DNA of 48,265 nt from Methanomassiliicoccus sp. (GTDB taxonomy: Archaea; Thermoplasmatota; Thermoplasmata; Methanomassiliicoccales; Methanomassiliicoccaceae): positions 1 to 48,265 of the forward strand of contig JADFDJ010000016.1 of assembly GCA_018262895.1 (NCBI GenBank), written 5' to 3'. The notes under the pieces were generated by a model, which was not told where the DNA came from, did no database searches, and saw only the letters and a list, made by a program, of their open reading frames with translations. The position numbers and the translations under genes are program-made. Positions 48,245 through 48,265 of this stretch are shown one piece after another. The stretch's first letter is position 1. Each line of letters starts with the position of its first letter.

Positions 48245-48265
48245 TTCATCTTTTCTCCGTTCGTC

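Noticed and set aside
1-48265. CRISPR array or long direct repeats
   Set aside because: No regularly spaced repeat units were seen anywhere in the window.

Overview
The window is archaeal and most likely from a Thermoplasmata-type euryarchaeote, perhaps a Methanomassiliicoccales-like methanogen. The evidence is a complete archaellum assembly set, a large-subunit clamp loader with a C-terminal PCNA-binding motif, the KH/beta-CASP nuclease aCPSF1, a proteasome beta subunit close to the Thermoplasma type, wyosine synthase Taw1, archaeal phosphoglycerate mutase ApgM, an FmdE-like protein, and TATA boxes 25-35 bp before many starts. The order-level placement is inference. I found no rRNA, tRNA or CRISPR array.

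Layout. 1-385: 5' part of an IS5-like transposase, cut by the window edge. 632-10443: chemotaxis locus, with cheR leftward and divergent from a rightward run of a soluble receptor, cheW, cheY, cheB, cheA, two cheC and cheD, mostly joined by 1-4 nt overlaps. 10615-17329: leftward archaellum operon (archaellin, arlC/D/E fusion, arlF, arlG, arlH, arlI, arlJ) converging on cheD. 17623-19878: accessory surface genes and a stress protein (membrane-anchored protein, UspA, a second archaellin-like protein, a zinc-ribbon protein). 19941-22673: cysteine-rich ferredoxin-like protein divergent from a 7TM-PAS histidine kinase. 22684-29282: zinc-ribbon membrane protein, a MacB/LolD-type ABC exporter (ATPase plus FtsX permease), a flavin-reductase-like protein and unrecognised small proteins. 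29370-34495: information-processing genes (rfcL, taw1, aCPSF1, psmB). 34593-42995: DUF2085-like membrane protein, FmdE-like protein, a second type IV pilus/Tad-like machine (Cys-rich protein, ATPase, membrane platform), a U32-family protein, and two pilin-like proteins. 43224-48183: apgM, an M29-type aminopeptidase, zinc-ribbon and secreted or anchored small proteins.

How it fits together. The receptor, CheA/W, CheY and the CheB/R/C/D adaptation proteins form one complete taxis pathway beside the archaellum it should control. CheF, the archaeal adaptor from CheY to the motor, is not in this window. The archaellin gene has its own promoter, a long leader with a hairpin, and a terminator-like hairpin between it and the assembly genes, which would let filament protein be made in excess of machine parts. 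A separate pilus-type ATPase/platform pair and two short pilin-like proteins suggest a second surface filament or secretion system.

Most notable: two adjacent CheC paralogues have lost complementary halves of the duplicated phosphatase site; ArlH has arginine in place of the Walker A lysine; two PAS domains of the receptor carry matching cysteine triads; and an intergenic stretch at 31766-31862 has a TATA-like element followed by nested hairpins and may encode a small RNA.
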